From JBEVOS01 sp044226655 (lineage in GTDB: Bacteria; Pseudomonadota; Alphaproteobacteria; Caulobacterales; Aquidulcibacteraceae): a stretch of DNA of 64,000 bases. Positions 20,481 to 29,592 of this stretch are shown one piece after another. The position numbers and the translations under genes were made by a program. Numbering within the stretch: position 1 is the stretch's first letter; each line of letters opens with the position of its first letter. The stretch is taken from contig JBGAGO010000002.1 in assembly GCA_044226655.1 (NCBI GenBank), positions 310,001 to 374,000 on the forward strand. The letters are read 5' to 3'. The notes below the pieces were generated by a model. The model saw only the letters and a list, made by a program, of their open reading frames with translations, ran no database searches and had not been told where the DNA came from.

Positions 20481-22571
20481 ATGCGTCCCGCTTCTCTCCT
20501 CATCCTCCTCGCTTTGCTGACGGCCTGCGCCTCCATGACCACGATGCTGAACCGCGACCCCTATCTCTGGATGGAAGATGTGGAGGGCGAGCGTGCGCTG
20601 GCCTGGGTGCGCGCGGAAAACGCTCGCTCGCTGACCCAGCTCGAAGGCGACGCGCGCTATCCGCAGCTGCTCGCCGATGCCCTCGCCATCGCCAATTCCG
20701 CCGACCGCCTGCCGACGGGCGCGATCCGCGACGGCTTCTATTACAATTTCTGGCAGGACGCGCAGCACGTGCGCGGGCTGTGGCGGCGCACGCGTCTGGC
20801 CGATTTCGCGCGCAATGATCCGCATTGGGACGTGTTGCTCGATATGGACGCGCTGGCGGCCGCGGAAGGCAAGAACTGGGTTTACAAGGGCGTCCTCTGC
20901 GCGCCGGGCGGGGCGCGCTGCATGGTGTCGCTCTCCGATGGCGGGCGCGACGCAGCGACGTGGCGCGAATTCGACATGGCCTCGAAGAGCTTCGTCGACG
21001 GCGGCTTCGTCGTGCCCGAAGCGAAATCGACGCTGGTCTATCTGAACGCAGATTCGCTGCTCGTCGGCACGGATTGGGGGCCGGGCACGCTGTCTGAATC
21101 GGGTTATGCCACCATCATCAAGCTTTGGCGGCGCGGAACTCCGCTCGCGCAGGCGCAAGAGGTGCTGCGCGCGCCCGTCGAAGAACTCGGCGTGTCCGCC
21201 GGCGCCATCGAAGACACCGATGGCGCGCGCACGATCTTCATCAGCCGCGCGCATTCCTTCTTCGAAGCCAGCTATTACAGCGTCGCCGCCGATGGCGCGG
21301 TGGCGCAATGGAGCGTGCCGCGCAAAGCCACCTTGCGCGGCGTGCACAAGGAGCAAGTGCTGTTCACGCTTGAAGAAGCGTGGACGCCGCCGGGCGGAAC
21401 GGAAATTCCGAACGGCGCGCTCATCTCCGTCGCGCTGCCCAGCCTGACGACGCCCGCGCCAATGGTGCAGACGCTTTACGGCCCCGGCCCGCGCGAATCG
21501 ATCGAGGACGTCGAATTCACGCGCGATTGCGTGCTGGTGTCCGGCTACGAGAATGTGCGCGGGCGCGTGCTGCGCTTCTCCTATGACGGCCGCGCCTGGC
21601 TGCAATCGACCATCGCCTTGCCGCCCAACGGTTCGGTGCATTTCGCCGGCGCCGATCCGCATGAGAGCACGGCCTTCGCCATTTATGAGAACTACACCAC
21701 GCCCTCGACGCTCTACGCGCTCGACGCGCGTGCGGGAACGGCGACGCCGATTCGCTCCCTGCCCGCGCAATTCGATGCTTCAAACGTCGTCGCCGAACAA
21801 TTCGAAGCGCGCAGCGCAGACGGGACGATGGTGCCCTATTTCGTGGTGCATCGGCGCGACATGCCGCTCAACGGCCAGAACCCGACCTTGCTCTGGGGCT
21901 ATGGCGGCTTCCAGATTTCCTATCCGCCCGGCTACAGCCCCTATTGGGGCAAGCTCTGGATCGAGCACGGCGGCGTGTTCGTGCTCGCCAATATCCGTGG
22001 CGGCGGCGAATTCGGGCCAGCCTGGCACCAGGCGGCGCTGCGCACGCACCGCCAGCGCGCCTATGACGATTTCATCGGCGTCGCCGAAGATCTGATCGCG
22101 CGCAACATCACGAGCCCGCGCCGGCTCGGCATCCAGGGCGGCTCCAATGGCGGGCTCCTGATGGGCGTCATGCTCACGCAGCGGCCCGAGCTGTTCCACG
22201 CCGCCGTCGTGCAAGTGCCGCTGCTCGACATGCTGCGCTTCGATCGCCTGCTCGCGGGCGCATCCTGGGTGGATGAATACGGCTCGCCGGAAAATCCCGA
22301 AGAGCGCCGCTTCCTGGAATCGATTTCGCCCTATCAGAATCTGCACCGCCGGCCGGATTTTCCCACGCCCTTCTTCGTCACCTCGACGAAGGATGACCGC
22401 GTCCATCCCGCGCATGCGCGCAAATACGCCGCGCGCATGGAAGAGCTCGGCATGCCCTTCCTCTATTATGAAAACATCGACGGCGGCCACGCCGCCAGCG
22501 CCAACCAGACCGAAGCCGCCCACCGCCGCGCGCTGGAGATCACGTATCTGATGCAGCGTCTGATGGATTGA
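20481..22571 (+). CDS. Prolyl oligopeptidase family S9 peptidase, putative lipoprotein
   Basis: 696 residues from an ATG with CGGAG upstream. The N-terminus MRPASLLILLALLTACASM is a lipoprotein signal with the lipobox LTAC. A beta-propeller region (about 70-400) is followed by the alpha/beta-hydrolase domain with the nucleophile in GGSNGGLL, the catalytic Asp in STKDDRVHP and His in GGHAA. It probably cleaves proline-containing or other short peptides at the cell envelope. It is followed 9 bases later by a repeat element. Confidence 0.93.
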   Translation: MRPASLLILLALLTACASMTTMLNRDPYLWMEDVEGERALAWVRAENARSLTQLEGDARYPQLLADALAIANSADRLPTGAIRDGFYYNFWQDAQHVRGLWRRTRLADFARNDPHWDVLLDMDALAAAEGKNWVYKGVLCAPGGARCMVSLSDGGRDAATWREFDMASKSFVDGGFVVPEAKSTLVYLNADSLLVGTDWGPGTLSESGYATIIKLWRRGTPLAQAQEVLRAPVEELGVSAGAIEDTDGARTIFISRAHSFFEASYYSVAADGAVAQWSVPRKATLRGVHKEQVLFTLEEAWTPPGGTEIPNGALISVALPSLTTPAPMVQTLYGPGPRESIEDVEFTRDCVLVSGYENVRGRVLRFSYDGRAWLQSTIALPPNGSVHFAGADPHESTAFAIYENYTTPSTLYALDARAGTATPIRSLPAQFDASNVVAEQFEARSADGTMVPYFVVHRRDMPLNGQNPTLLWGYGGFQISYPPGYSPYWGKLWIEHGGVFVLANIRGGGEFGPAWHQAALRTHRQRAYDDFIGVAEDLIARNITSPRRLGIQGGSNGGLLMGVMLTQRPELFHAAVVQVPLLDMLRFDRLLAGASWVDEYGSPENPEERRFLESISPYQNLHRRPDFPTPFFVTSTKDDRVHPAHARKYAARMEELGMPFLYYENIDGGHAASANQTEAAHRRALEITYLMQRLMD

Positions 22572-22580
22572 GAGAGGTCT

Positions 22581-22697
22581 TCCTCCCCCTGAAAGGGGGA
22601 GGTGCGGCGCAAAGCGCCGTGGAGGGGGTGAGCCACGAGCTCCAAACGTTGCGCCCCTGACTCACCCCCTCCCGGCCTCCCCCTTTCAGGGGGAGGA
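22581..22697. repeat. Inverted-repeat element, copy 2
   Basis: Left end TCCTCCCCCTGAAAGGGGGA followed by a small extra hairpin and GGAGGGGGTGAG; right end CTCACCCCCTCCCGGCC then CTCCCCCTTTCAGGGGGAGG. The ends are inverted copies. It lies between the convergent S9 peptidase and symporter genes. Confidence 0.8.
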
Positions 22698-22706
22698 GAA
22701 GTCCGT

Positions 22707-24038
22707 TCAATCCGGATCGATATGCGGCGGCGGTGGGAACGCGCTGCCGGGCACGACCAGCGCCTGCTCCTGGCCCAATTCGCCTTCCCATTTCGCGACC
22801 ACCGCCGTCGCCACCGAATTGCCGATCACATTGGTGGCGCTGCGCCCCATGTCGAGGAAGTGATCGACGGCGAGGATGAGCAGCAGGCCCGTTTCGGGAA
22901 TGTTGAAGGTGGAAAGCGTCGCCGCGATCACCACCAGCGAGGCGCGCGGCACGCCGGCCATGCCCTTCGATGTCACCATCAGCAGCAGCAGCATGGTGAG
23001 CTGCTGGAAGATCGAAAGCTCGATCCCGTAAGCCTGCGCGATGAACATCACCGCGAAGGTGCAATACATCATTGAGCCGTCGAGATTGAACGAATAGCCG
23101 AGCGGCAGCACGAAGCCGCCGATGCGCCGGCTCACGCCGAAATGCTGCAGCTGTTCGAGCGTGCGCGGATAGGCCGCCTCCGAACTCGCGGTCGAAAACG
23201 CCAGCAGCGCCGGCTCGCGCATCAGGAAGATCAGCCGGAAAATGCGCGGGCCGACGACGAGAAATCCCGCCAGCGCCAGCAGCACCCAAAGGATGATCAT
23301 CGCGCCATAGAAGCCCGCGATGAATTTGCCGTAGGAGACGAGAATGCCGAGGCCATATTCGGTCACGGTCGCCGCGATCGCCGCGAACACGGCGACGGGC
23401 GCAAACAGCATCACATAGCCCGTCACCTTGAGCATGACATGGCTCACCTGCTCGGCGAATTCCGTCACCTTCGCGGCCTGCTCGCCCAGCGCGGCGAGCG
23501 CCACGCCGAAAAACGCCGAGAACACCACGATCTGCAGAATTTCGTTGGTCGCCATCGCCTCCACGATCGAGCGCGGGAAGACGTGCGTGATGAAATCCTT
23601 GAGATTGAGCGAGGCCGTCGCCACGCCCACCTCGGCGTTCGACGCCGGCAGCGGCAGGCCAAGCCCCACGCCCGGCTGCAGAATGTGCACCAGCAGCAGG
23701 CCCAGCAGCAGCGACACGATGGACGCGCCGAGGAACCAGCCGATGGTGCGCGCGCCCACGCGCCCGAGCGCCGAGCCTCCGCCCATATGCGCGATGCCGA
23801 CCACCAGCGTGGAGATCACCAAAGGCGCGATGATCATGCGCACCAGCCGCAGGAAAATGTCCGTCAGCAGCGTGAAGCGGCTCGCCATCTCGCCAAGCTG
23901 ATCGTGCGGCGTGGTCTGGTTGAGCCAATAGCCGACCGCGACGCCGATCAGCATCGCGATCAGAACAAAAAGCGTGAAGCGTCGTTGCAGCATGGCGCGG
24001 GAACCGATGATGCGCGCCGGATGACGCGGAGGAGCCAT
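22707..24038 (-). CDS. Dicarboxylate/amino acid:cation symporter (DAACS family)
   Basis: 443 residues (428 if it starts at the internal MLQRRFTLF). Eight or more hydrophobic segments plus the family's conserved re-entrant regions: the serine-rich ALLAFSTASSEAAYPRTLEQ, the FNLDGSMMY segment and a late TLSTFNIPETG-type segment. It imports C4-dicarboxylates, glutamate or aspartate with Na+ or H+; GltP/DctA are the closest types, but the substrate is not resolved. No ribosome site decides between the two starts. Confidence 0.92.
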   Translation of the reverse strand: MAPPRHPARIIGSRAMLQRRFTLFVLIAMLIGVAVGYWLNQTTPHDQLGEMASRFTLLTDIFLRLVRMIIAPLVISTLVVGIAHMGGGSALGRVGARTIGWFLGASIVSLLLGLLLVHILQPGVGLGLPLPASNAEVGVATASLNLKDFITHVFPRSIVEAMATNEILQIVVFSAFFGVALAALGEQAAKVTEFAEQVSHVMLKVTGYVMLFAPVAVFAAIAATVTEYGLGILVSYGKFIAGFYGAMIILWVLLALAGFLVVGPRIFRLIFLMREPALLAFSTASSEAAYPRTLEQLQHFGVSRRIGGFVLPLGYSFNLDGSMMYCTFAVMFIAQAYGIELSIFQQLTMLLLLMVTSKGMAGVPRASLVVIAATLSTFNIPETGLLLILAVDHFLDMGRSATNVIGNSVATAVVAKWEGELGQEQALVVPGSAFPPPPHIDPD

Positions 24039-24124
24039 GGTCTAAGCCACATCCGCCCCGGCCCGCGCAACCGGGTTGACGTTCTCAGCCGCCGCGTCAT
24101 GAACGTTGGACGAGGGAGCCTCTT

Positions 24125-24463
24125 ATGACAGCGTTGCGTGCAGCCATCGGCATCGCCGGCCTTGCGCTTCTTGCGCTCGTGGCTTGGGCGGCGCTGGCCA
24201 ATGCGGACCTGCACGGCTCGTTCTGGGATCAGGTGGAGGTGGTCGCGAGCCTGCCTTGGGGCATGGCCTCGCTGACCGATCTCTACGTAGGCTTCGTCTT
24301 GGTGGCCGCGCTTATGTTCCTGACCGAGCGCACCTGGTGGATCGCCGCGCTCTGGGCCGCGCCTTTGCTCGTGCTCGGCAATATCTGGGCGGCGCTCTGG
24401 TTCGTGATCCGCCTGCCCCATCTCGCCAAACAGCTCAGCAAGCCCGATTGGCCGGCGTCGTAA
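24125..24463 (+). CDS. Small three-helix membrane protein (DUF1475-like)
   Basis: 112 residues with three hydrophobic segments: AIGIAGLALLALVAWAAL, LYVGFVLVAALMF and WWIAALWAAPLLVLGNIWAAL. The DLYVGF and LLVLGN segments resemble DUF1475-type membrane proteins, but the assignment is weak. A GAGGGAG site precedes the ATG. The function is unknown. It converges on oxyR. Confidence 0.65.
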   Translation: MTALRAAIGIAGLALLALVAWAALANADLHGSFWDQVEVVASLPWGMASLTDLYVGFVLVAALMFLTERTWWIAALWAAPLLVLGNIWAALWFVIRLPHLAKQLSKPDWPAS

Positions 24464-24466
24464 GCG

Positions 24467-25363
24467 CTATTTCTTGAACACGGTTTCCTGCAGCAGCTCG
24501 GCGAGCGCCTTGGCTTCGCGCTCGCGCGGGCTGCCTTTGCGCCAGGCGATGGCGATCGAGCGGCCGACGATCGGCTCGGCGAAGGCCTGCACCGCCACAT
24601 GCGCGCCGGCCGCCGCCCCGCCCTCGGCCGCCAGCTTCGGCAGCAGCGTCACGCCTAAGCCGCCGGCCACCATCTGCACCAAAGTCGCTAAGCTGGTCGC
24701 GCTCACATCATCGCTGCGCCGCCCCGGCCGCGCGCCGCACACGGCGAGCGCGTGGTCACGCAGGCAATGGCCGTCTTCCAGCAGCAGCAATTCATCGCGC
24801 CGCACCTGTTCCGGCTTCAGCGCCGCACGATGGGCCAAGGGATGGTTCTCGGGCGTCAGCAGGTAGAATTCATCGTCCGCCACCGTCGCCGTCTCGATGC
24901 CGGAGGCTTCGTAGGGCAGCGCGATCACGGCGGCGTCGAGCGTGCGCGCGCGCAACGCATCCACCAGCCGGCTGGTTTGGTCCTCGCGCATGTGCAGGCT
25001 GAGGCGCGGAAAGCGCGCCTGCAGGATCGGCAGCGCGCGCGGCAGCAGGAACGGCGCAATGGTCGGGATCGCGCCCAGGCGGAACGTGCCGGCGAACGGC
25101 TCGCCCGCGGCCCGCACCGCCCGCACCAGCTCCTCGACCTCGCCGATCGCCCGCGCGGCCCGATCGGCCGCCTCTTCGCCCGCCGCGGTCAACACCGCGC
25201 CCTGGCGGCCCCGGTCGACCAGCTGCGCGCCCAGGGCGGCCTCCAATTCCTTGATCCCCGCCGACAGCGTCGGCTGCGTCACGCCCACCGCCTCGGCCGC
25301 CGCGACGAAGCTGCCCTCGTTCCGGATCGCGGTGAGGAATTGCAATTGCCGCAGCGTCGGCAT
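24467..25363 (-). CDS. oxyR: Hydrogen peroxide-sensing LysR regulator OxyR
   Basis: 298 residues from MPTLRQLQFLTAIRNEG; a start 24 bases upstream (25387) is possible, but the family begins here. It has an N-terminal LysR helix-turn-helix (AAEAVGVTQPTLSAGIKEL) and a sensor domain with LEDGHCLRDHALAVC. The two cysteines (200 and 209 in this numbering) have the spacing of the C199-C208 redox pair of E. coli OxyR, so peroxide sensing is likely intact. It activates peroxide-defence genes; no catalase or peroxidase gene is adjacent. Confidence 0.92.
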   Translation of the reverse strand: MPTLRQLQFLTAIRNEGSFVAAAEAVGVTQPTLSAGIKELEAALGAQLVDRGRQGAVLTAAGEEAADRAARAIGEVEELVRAVRAAGEPFAGTFRLGAIPTIAPFLLPRALPILQARFPRLSLHMREDQTSRLVDALRARTLDAAVIALPYEASGIETATVADDEFYLLTPENHPLAHRAALKPEQVRRDELLLLEDGHCLRDHALAVCGARPGRRSDDVSATSLATLVQMVAGGLGVTLLPKLAAEGGAAAGAHVAVQAFAEPIVGRSIAIAWRKGSPREREAKALAELLQETVFKK

Positions 25364-25385
25364 CGCAGAAGCGGGCAATCGGTCC

Positions 25386-25437
25386 ATAGCTCACGTCTAT
25401 TGTTGCGAGCCATAAGTATCGATTTTATCGAAGCTAA
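25386..25437. promoter_or_regulatory. Candidate OxyR operator upstream of oxyR
   Basis: The motif ATAG-N7-CTAT (25386-25400) fits the OxyR half-operator and is followed by an AT-rich ATCGATTTTATCGA palindrome with T-N11-A character near 25419-25432. It overlaps the alternative upstream oxyR start, supporting the later start. Autoregulation is the inference. Confidence 0.4.
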
Positions 25438-25459
25438 GTTCAAGGCCGCCGGGCGCGCC

Positions 25460-27772
25460 TCAGCTGGCGTCGCGCAGCTTTTCGGGCGCGGCCTCGCGCC
25501 GCATCCCGCCGGCATAACGCGCGATGGCAGCCACCAGCATCGGCTGGGTCACCGGGTCGCTGAGCGTCGCGGTTACGCCCTCCGCGCCAGCGCCGAGGGC
25601 CAGAACGGGCGTGCGCGGATGGCGCGCAGCCAATGCCGTCAGCCCCGCCGCGTCCGCGCGCGCGATCACCAGCGCACAACCTGCCCCCGCGTCGCCGTCC
25701 GCGGCCACATCGAAGCCCAGAGCGCGCACGATGCGCGCCACATTGTCCCGCTCGGCCGCGTCGTCGAGCGCCAGCGCCACCGCGCGGGCGCCGCGCATGC
25801 GCGCGCCCTCAAGCCGCAGCGGCGCGGTCAGCCGGAACCGCGCGCCGCGCGCGCCGCAACTTTCCAGCGTCAGATCGCCGCCGAGCGAATGCGCCAGCCG
25901 GCGCGCGACCGCGAGCCCCATGCCCGGCCCGCCGATGCGCTGCGCGCCATCGGCATGTACGAAGGGATCGAACGCGCGCGCGACGTCCGCGGCGGCGATC
26001 GGCGCGCCATTGTCCTCGATGGTGAAGCATGCGGCACCGTCGCCGCGCGCCAGATCGATGCGGATATCGCCTTCCGGCGTGTAGCGGCACACATGCGCCA
26101 CCACATGCATCAGGCATTGGCGCAGACGCGGCGCATCGGTGAAGCCATGCAGGCCGTCATCCTCGATCGTCAGCGCAACTTTCACGGCGCGTCCGCGCGT
26201 CAACGTTTCAGCGGCGTCCGCCGCTTCGCGCGCGAGCGCGGCGAAATCTGTGTCGCACGGCGCCGGCGGCGCGGCGCCCTCGGCGAGTTTGGCCAGATCG
26301 AGAATTTCATTGATCAGCGTCAGCAGATGTTTGGCGGCGGCGCGAATGCGCTGCGCGTCGGCGGCCTGTTCGCCGCCCGCCGGCAAATCCTCTTCGAGAA
26401 TCTCCGCATAGCCGATCACGGCGTTGAGCGGCGTTCTGAGCTCATGGCTCACATTGGTCAGGAAATCCGTCTTCGCCGCGTCCGCCGCGCGCGCTTCGGC
26501 CAAGGCGCGTTCGAGCGAGGCTTCCAGCGTTTTGCTCGCGGTGAGATCGCGCTGGATATAGAACGTGCGCGCATGGCCCGCCGAGGCCGCGATCCGCGCG
26601 CCGCGAATATCGACCCAATAGGGTTCGCCGGTCTTGCGATAATTGACGACGATGCATTGCCCATTGCGGCCGGCTTCGATGTCGCGCCGCATCGCGGCGA
26701 GCGCCTCGTGATCCGTGTCCGGCCCCGACAGCACGAAGCCGGGCGTCTTGCCCTTCACCTCGTCGAGCGCATAGCCCGAGATCGCTTCGAAGGCCGGGTT
26801 CGCCCAATCGATCGCATTGTTCTCATCGACGATGAGCATCGGATCGGCCGATCGCGACGCCACTTGGCCGAACAGATCGGAGCTGCGCCGCGCCGCCTTG
26901 AGCGCCGACACCGCTTGGTGAAACGCAATCCGGCGCGCCCCGAATTCCTGCACGATGCGCCAGAAGCGCTTGCCCATCGCGTCGGCCTGATCGAACTGGC
27001 CGGATCCGCCATCGAGCGCGTCCACGTCGAGCACCGAAGCCGGGATTTCGACGCCGATCTCCAACAGCGCCCGTTCGAGTTCCGGACGGCTCGCCGCAAA
27101 TTGGCGCTCGGTCGTCGCCATCATCTCGTCGAGCGCGCGGCCGCGCGCATAAATCTCCGTGACGTCCGAGGCGACGAAAGACAGCCGCCGCGTTCGTCCG
27201 CTCTCGTCACGCAGCGCGCGCATGCCGAAGCGCACCCAGCGCACCACGCCATTGGGACGGATGAACCGCACATAGGCCGGCGCGCTGGCGCCAGTTTCGA
27301 GCGCGCGGGCATGGGCGGCGATCACGGCCGCCCGGTCGCCGGCATGCACGAAGGACGGCGCCGCATTGGCCGCGTCCTCGAAGCTCGGAATCGTGCCCAG
27401 CATTTCGGCGAGGCCCTGGCTGGCGCGCACTTCACGCCGTTCGAAATCGACCACCCAGGCGGCGCGGCTGGACATCCGCAAGGCGAATTCGAGATCGTTC
27501 AGCCGATCGCGCAGCGCATCGGCCTCGCGTTTGGCCGCCTCTGCGTCGCGCCGCGCGCGCGTCAGCACCAGCGCGACCAGAGCCGCCACCAGCCCGCCCA
27601 TCACAAGTTCGAGGAAATTGGCGCGGGCGAACAGCCAGATCGCGAGCACGGCCCCCAACACCACGGGCGGTCCGGGGGGCGTGCGCCCTGGTCCCAGCGG
27701 GAAGGTCTTCTTGAGCCAAGCCAGAGCTTGCGAAGGCGTCGGCGCCGTACGGGTCGTTTCGGCCACTGCCAC
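25460..27772 (-). CDS. PAS-domain sensor histidine kinase with a degenerate receiver
   Basis: 770 residues from a GTG with AGGGGA upstream. Two hydrophobic stretches near residues 38-70, a first PAS-like region (about 95-210), a middle segment, a second PAS with PAC (about 305-425; NPAFEAISGYALDEV), HisKA with SHELRTPLNAVIGYAE near residue 440, a HATPase_c domain (EDNGAPIA, GGPGMGLAVARRLA), and a C-terminal receiver-like fold. The receiver lacks the phospho-accepting Asp (the corresponding segment is CALVIARADA). No response regulator is adjacent. The signal is unknown. Confidence 0.88.
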   Translation of the reverse strand: MAVAETTRTAPTPSQALAWLKKTFPLGPGRTPPGPPVVLGAVLAIWLFARANFLELVMGGLVAALVALVLTRARRDAEAAKREADALRDRLNDLEFALRMSSRAAWVVDFERREVRASQGLAEMLGTIPSFEDAANAAPSFVHAGDRAAVIAAHARALETGASAPAYVRFIRPNGVVRWVRFGMRALRDESGRTRRLSFVASDVTEIYARGRALDEMMATTERQFAASRPELERALLEIGVEIPASVLDVDALDGGSGQFDQADAMGKRFWRIVQEFGARRIAFHQAVSALKAARRSSDLFGQVASRSADPMLIVDENNAIDWANPAFEAISGYALDEVKGKTPGFVLSGPDTDHEALAAMRRDIEAGRNGQCIVVNYRKTGEPYWVDIRGARIAASAGHARTFYIQRDLTASKTLEASLERALAEARAADAAKTDFLTNVSHELRTPLNAVIGYAEILEEDLPAGGEQAADAQRIRAAAKHLLTLINEILDLAKLAEGAAPPAPCDTDFAALAREAADAAETLTRGRAVKVALTIEDDGLHGFTDAPRLRQCLMHVVAHVCRYTPEGDIRIDLARGDGAACFTIEDNGAPIAAADVARAFDPFVHADGAQRIGGPGMGLAVARRLAHSLGGDLTLESCGARGARFRLTAPLRLEGARMRGARAVALALDDAAERDNVARIVRALGFDVAADGDAGAGCALVIARADAAGLTALAARHPRTPVLALGAGAEGVTATLSDPVTQPMLVAAIARYAGGMRREAAPEKLRDAS

Positions 27773-27859
27773 CTGATTCCCCTGACAATCCCTCCGAGCC
27801 TAGGCGCCCCGCCTTGTCATTGTGCTAACGGCTCTGCGCCCGAGAAATCGCCGGAAAAA

Positions 27860-27888
27860 TTGACCGCCGCCGCCGCCGCGTCTAAGAG
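27860..27888 (+). promoter_or_regulatory. Candidate promoter for a short leader or sRNA
   Basis: TTGACC at 27860-27865 and TAAGAG at 27883-27888 with a 17-base spacer. The -35 is good and the -10 weak (three matching positions). It points toward the terminator at 27976. Confidence 0.35.
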
Positions 27889-27894
27889 CCCGGT

Positions 27895-28009
27895 CACGCG
27901 CCCAGCTTTGCGCTGCGCTTCGAACGGCACACGGGCCCAGGCACACAAGCCTTAGCCCCGGAGGCCGGCGAAGCCCCCCGCCCGACGTGATCGTCCGGCG
28001 GGGCGTTTT
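27895..28009 (+). ncRNA. Candidate small RNA or attenuated leader upstream of ffh
   Basis: About 115 bases lie between a plausible promoter and a rho-independent terminator, with the preceding gene on the opposite strand, so the terminator must serve a transcript that starts in this gap. I cannot match it to a known RNA family. It lacks the GGAAGCAGCC motif of SRP RNA and the shape of a tRNA. It could instead be a leader that attenuates ffh. Confidence 0.35.
27976..28009 (+). terminator. Rho-independent terminator upstream of ffh
   Basis: The stem CCCCGCC-C-GACG pairs with CGTC-C-GGCGGGG (one C-C mismatch), the loop is TGAT, and CG TTTT follows. On the minus strand no T-run follows, so it is a plus-strand terminator. 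Confidence 0.6.
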
Positions 28010-28026
28010 GCGTTGGGCGCGCGTTG

Positions 28027-28136
28027 CTCCCCCGTTTACGGGGGAGCTGTCAGGCCGCGAAAGCGGACTGACTGAGGGGGAGCGGCGTCTTGCCCCCTCC
28101 GGCCCTGCGGGCCACCTCCCCCGTGAACGGGGAGGA
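28027..28136. repeat. Inverted-repeat element, copy 3 (before ffh)
   Basis: Left end CTCCCCCGTTTACGGGGGAG and GACTGAGGGGG; right end CCCCCTCCGG and CCTCCCCCGTGAACGGGGAG. It ends a few bases before the AAGGAGG ribosome site of ffh. Confidence 0.8.
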
Positions 28137-28149
28137 ATAAGGAGGACGG

Positions 28150-29592
28150 ATGTTCGAGGCTCTGACTGACCGCCTGTCTGGCGTGTTCGACCGGCTCTCC
28201 GGGCGCGGCGCGCTGAGCGAGGCGGATGTCGATGCGGCGCTGCGCGAAGTCCGCGTGGCGTTGCTGGAAGCCGACGTCGCCCTGCCCGTGGTGCGCGATT
28301 TCATCGCCAAGGTCCGCGTCGACGCGGTCGGCGAAGATGTCGTGCGCTCGGTGAAGCCCGGCCAGATGGTCGTGAAAATCGTCCATGACGCGCTGGTGGA
28401 TATGCTGGGCGGCGATGGCGCGCCCGTCGGCCTACGCGTCGATGGCGAGCCGCCGAACATCATCATGATGGCGGGCCTGCAGGGCTCGGGCAAAACGACC
28501 GCCTCCGCCAAGATCGCCAACCGGCTGACGCGCCAGGACAAGCGCAAGGTCCTGATGGCCTCGCTCGACGTGCGCCGCCCCGCCGCCATGGAGCAGCTCG
28601 CCACGCTCGGCCAATCGATCAACGTGGCGACGCTGCCGATCGTGCAAGGCCAAGGCCCCGCCGAAATCACGCGCCGCGCGCTGCAGGCCGCCAAGATCGG
28701 CGGCTACGATGTGCTTATTCTCGACACCGCCGGCCGCACCACGCTCGACGAGCAGATGATGACCGAGGCCGCCGAGGTCGCGTCCATCGCCAAGCCTGGC
28801 GAAATCCTGCTCGTGGCCGACAGCCTCACCGGCCAGGACGCCGTCGAAACCGCCAAGCGCTTCCATGAACGCCTGGCGCTCACCGGCCTCGTGCTGACGC
28901 GCGCCGATGGCGATGGCCGCGGCGGGGCCGCGCTCTCGATGCGCGCCGTCACCGGCCTGCCGATCAAATTCCTGGGCACGGGCGAAAAGCCCGAAGCGCT
29001 CGAAGCGTTCGATGCGCGCCGCGTCGCCGGCCGCATTCTCGGCCAGGGCGACATCGTCTCGCTGGTCGAGAAAGCCGTCGAAAACGTCGACCGCGAAGAC
29101 GCGGAGAAAATGGCGAAGAAACTCGCCAAGGGAAAATTCGATCTCGACGACATGGCCAAGCAATTCGAGCAGGTGCTGGCGATCGGCGGCCTCAAAGGCG
29201 TGATGGGCATGCTGCCCGGCGTGCAGAAGATCAAAGGCCAGATCAGCGATGCGCAGCTAGATGATAAAGTGCTGCGCCGTCAGATCGGCATCATCCGCTC
29301 GATGACCAAGATCGAACGCGCCAAACCGGACGTGCTCAACGGCGCGCGCCGCCGCCGCATCGCCAAGGGCGCCGGCGTCGAGGTCTCCGAGGTCAACAAG
29401 CTGATCAAGATGCACAAGAACATGGCCGAGATGGCCAAGGCCATGGGCAAGGGCAAATTCCCGGGCATGGGCGGACGCATGCCGCCCGGCATGGGCATGC
29501 CCAATCTCGATGCGCTCAAGGGCTTGGGCGGCGGCGGCCTTCCGGGCCTTCCCGGCGGCCTGCCCGGCCTTCCTGGCGGAAAGAAAAACTGA
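28150..29592 (+). CDS. ffh: Signal recognition particle protein Ffh
   Basis: 480 residues from an ATG preceded by AAGGAGG. The N-domain (1-90), G-domain with GLQGSGKTT at residues 109-117, LDTAGRTTLDEQ and TRADGDGRGG, and the methionine-rich M-domain (from about 320) that binds SRP RNA and signal peptides. The tail is a Gly/Leu/Pro repeat (GGLPGLPGG type). It targets nascent membrane proteins to FtsY, encoded 5 kb downstream on the same strand. Its stop overlaps the next start. Confidence 0.98.
   Translation: MFEALTDRLSGVFDRLSGRGALSEADVDAALREVRVALLEADVALPVVRDFIAKVRVDAVGEDVVRSVKPGQMVVKIVHDALVDMLGGDGAPVGLRVDGEPPNIIMMAGLQGSGKTTASAKIANRLTRQDKRKVLMASLDVRRPAAMEQLATLGQSINVATLPIVQGQGPAEITRRALQAAKIGGYDVLILDTAGRTTLDEQMMTEAAEVASIAKPGEILLVADSLTGQDAVETAKRFHERLALTGLVLTRADGDGRGGAALSMRAVTGLPIKFLGTGEKPEALEAFDARRVAGRILGQGDIVSLVEKAVENVDREDAEKMAKKLAKGKFDLDDMAKQFEQVLAIGGLKGVMGMLPGVQKIKGQISDAQLDDKVLRRQIGIIRSMTKIERAKPDVLNGARRRRIAKGAGVEVSEVNKLIKMHKNMAEMAKAMGKGKFPGMGGRMPPGMGMPNLDALKGLGGGGLPGLPGGLPGLPGGKKN

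Larger units (their letters stand above)
27773..28149. other. Intergenic region between the sensor kinase and ffh
   Basis: 377 bases with no protein gene. It holds a candidate promoter, a probable short transcript ending in a plus-strand terminator, and a repeat element just before ffh. It contains no tRNA and no SRP-RNA motif that I can see. Confidence 0.6.

Noticed and set aside
24752..27955. Very long plus-strand open frame opposite oxyR and the sensor kinase
   Set aside because: The genes on the minus strand have clear domains; the antisense translation is Arg/Ala/His-rich without motifs.
27773..28149. SRP RNA (ffs) next to ffh
   Set aside because: The conserved GGAAGCAGCC motif is absent on both strands, and ffs is usually not linked to ffh.
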